From Herbidospora cretacea (GTDB lineage Bacteria > Actinomycetota > Actinomycetes > Streptosporangiales > Streptosporangiaceae): a stretch of DNA of 64,000 nucleotides. Each line of letters starts with the position of its first letter. The first letter of the stretch is position 1. Location: the NCBI RefSeq assembly GCF_001570605.1, contig NZ_BBXG01000005.1:62001-126000 (forward strand), in the 5' to 3' direction. The translations under genes and the position numbers were made by a program. This document shows, piece after piece, positions 63,056 to 64,000 of the stretch. Below the pieces are notes generated by a model, which saw only the letters and a program-made list of their open reading frames with translations, was not told the origin of the DNA and did not search any database.

Positions 63056-63947
63056 CCGCCGGGGCCAGGCGCTCCATCGCCTCCTCGGCCAGGGCCAGGG
63101 AGGCGGCCGGGTCGGCGTCGGGCGCGCCGAAGGCGGGGTTGAAGTTGAGGTCGTGGAAGATCTCGGTCATGCCCCGCCCGGCGAGCTCCTCGACGTCCTC
63201 GCGGATCTTCTCGTAGGGCCCCGACAGCAGCCGGGACGTGTCGTCGCCGGGCGTGGTGACGCCCCGGCAGACGAAGCGCAGGACCGAGGGGTCGCGACCG
63301 GCCGCCTCGGCCGCCTCCTTGATCGTGGCGATCATGGACGGGAGGTCGTCGTCGAGCATCCGGCTGGAGCTGATCCAGCCGTCGGCCAGCCGCCCGGCCC
63401 GCCGGAGAGCGGCGGGCGCGCCGCCGCCGAGCAGAAGGGGCGGCGGGGTCTCCGGCTTGGGGTCCTGGCGTGAGGGCACCACGTCGTAGAACTCCCCGTG
63501 GTGCTCGATCACGTCGTCGGTCCAGAACCGCCTGAGCAGCTCGATGTACTCGTCGGCGCGCTTGCCCCGGCGTTCCAGCGGCACCTTGGAGGCGATGAAC
63601 TCCTCCTCCATCCAGCCGATCCCGAGCCCGGCGTCGAGCCGCCCGCCGCTCACCGCCTGGAGCGTGGCCAGTTGCTTGCCCAGCAGCGCGGGCGAGAAGA
63701 ACGGCAGGTTCAGCACGGCCACGCCGAGCCGGATCCGCGAGGTCAGCGCCGCGACGTACGCGAGCGACACGATGGGGTCCTGCACGCTGCGGTAGGCGGA
63801 GCCGATGTCGGTGGCCGCCGGGTGGAGCAGCCGCTGGAACGTCCAGACCTCGTCGTATCCGAGTTCCTCGGCGCGGGTCGCCACCCGGGCCATGATCTGG
63901 GGGGTCGCCCACGTGCCCGAGACGGGCACACCGAAGCCGATTCTCAT
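63048..63947 (-). CDS. LLM-class F420-dependent oxidoreductase
   Basis: 299 aa. [68 protein letters not shown] and [20 protein letters not shown] are typical of the F420-binding branch common in Actinobacteria. It transfers a hydride between F420 and an unknown substrate. It diverges from the gene at the right edge over 16 bases. Confidence 0.88.
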   Translation of the reverse strand: MRIGFGVPVSGTWATPQIMARVATRAEELGYDEVWTFQRLLHPAATDIGSAYRSVQDPIVSLAYVAALTSRIRLGVAVLNLPFFSPALLGKQLATLQAVSGGRLDAGLGIGWMEEEFIASKVPLERRGKRADEYIELLRRFWTDDVIEHHGEFYDVVPSRQDPKPETPPPLLLGGGAPAALRRAGRLADGWISSSRMLDDDLPSMIATIKEAAEAAGRDPSVLRFVCRGVTTPGDDTSRLLSGPYEKIREDVEELAGRGMTEIFHDLNFNPAFGAPDADPAASLALAEEAMERLAPAAR

Positions 63948-63951
63948 GTCT

Positions 63952-63963
63952 TAGATTGTCCCG
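63952..63963 (+). promoter_or_regulatory. Leaderless-type -10 of the right-edge gene
   Basis: TAGATT at 63952-63957 ends six bases before GTG at 63964. Confidence 0.5.
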
Positions 63964-64000
63964 GTGTCCCTCCTCGACGAACTAGTGCGCCACGCGGGCG
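63964..64000 (+). CDS. Start of an unidentified gene (runs off right edge)
   Basis: GTG at 63964 opens a frame reading MSLLDELVRHAG to the window end. Support is the -10 box at the leaderless distance and the divergent layout. Too short to identify. Confidence 0.45.
   Translation, partial: MSLLDELVRHAG

Overview
The window is high-GC actinobacterial DNA. It shows GTG starts, leaderless promoters with a -10 box six to eight bases before the start codon, ATGA-overlapped operons, LON protease behind an HspR-type HAIR element, F420/LLM oxidoreductases, LAL-type LuxR regulators and a zinc-free ribosomal protein set behind a Zur-like box. The gene families fit Streptosporangiaceae or a close relative; that placement is inference, with no phylogeny behind it. 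Most of the window reads as ordinary chromosome. The stretch 29.6-33.9 kb is clearly foreign and visibly richer in A and T.

Layout. 0-6.4 kb: start of lon, heme oxygenase with a TetR regulator, a glyoxalase-fold protein, cytochrome oxidase subunit I and a two-component system. 6.6-12.4 kb: secreted GH10 xylanase, secreted S41 peptidase, an MFS exporter, a DUF4188 protein and an amidohydrolase. 12.5-14.5 kb: zinc-independent L32, S14, L28 and L33 diverging from a CobW-like (Mrf-like) protein. 14.6-20.8 kb: APC permease, DrrAB-type ABC exporter, DedA protein and a NarL-type two-component pair. 20.7-29.5 kb: MFS symporter, an esterase-fold protein without its catalytic serine, two giant LAL regulators and a chloroperoxidase-like hydrolase.

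29.45-34.4 kb is the accessory region. Only the last 60 codons of metE survive (minus strand). They abut decayed tyrosine-recombinase pieces, a truncated ORF ending in a perfect hairpin, and one intact AT-rich gene coding for a caspase-like protease fused to a protein kinase with a further C-terminal region. On the far side lie a [2Fe-2S] ferredoxin gene and a cobalamin riboswitch on the same strand as the metE remnant. The caspase-kinase is the best candidate for an undescribed system, possibly a one-gene abortive or anti-phage device.

34.6-40.1 kb: STAS protein, a DUF6745 pair, and an operon running ABC transporter then two-component system. 40.2-46.8 kb: a seven-gene minus-strand operon of the uncharacterised STM4011-STM4015 type (two radical SAM proteins, an alkaline-phosphatase-fold hydrolase, an ATP-grasp-like protein and three diverged leucine-rich-repeat paralogues), all start/stop overlapped. 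This is the second strong lead. 47-64 kb: a repeat-built secreted lectin, DUF1232 protein, secreted M30-like metalloprotease, DHA2 exporter, an Lsr2-type DNA-binding domain fused to DUF6461, an FG-GAP protein translationally coupled to PhoD behind a PHO-like box, an HSP90-like chaperone coupled to a TPR protein, a lipase-fold protein, ArfB, a DinB-like protein, a HAD phosphatase, two LLM oxidoreductases and the first bases of a leaderless gene at the right edge.
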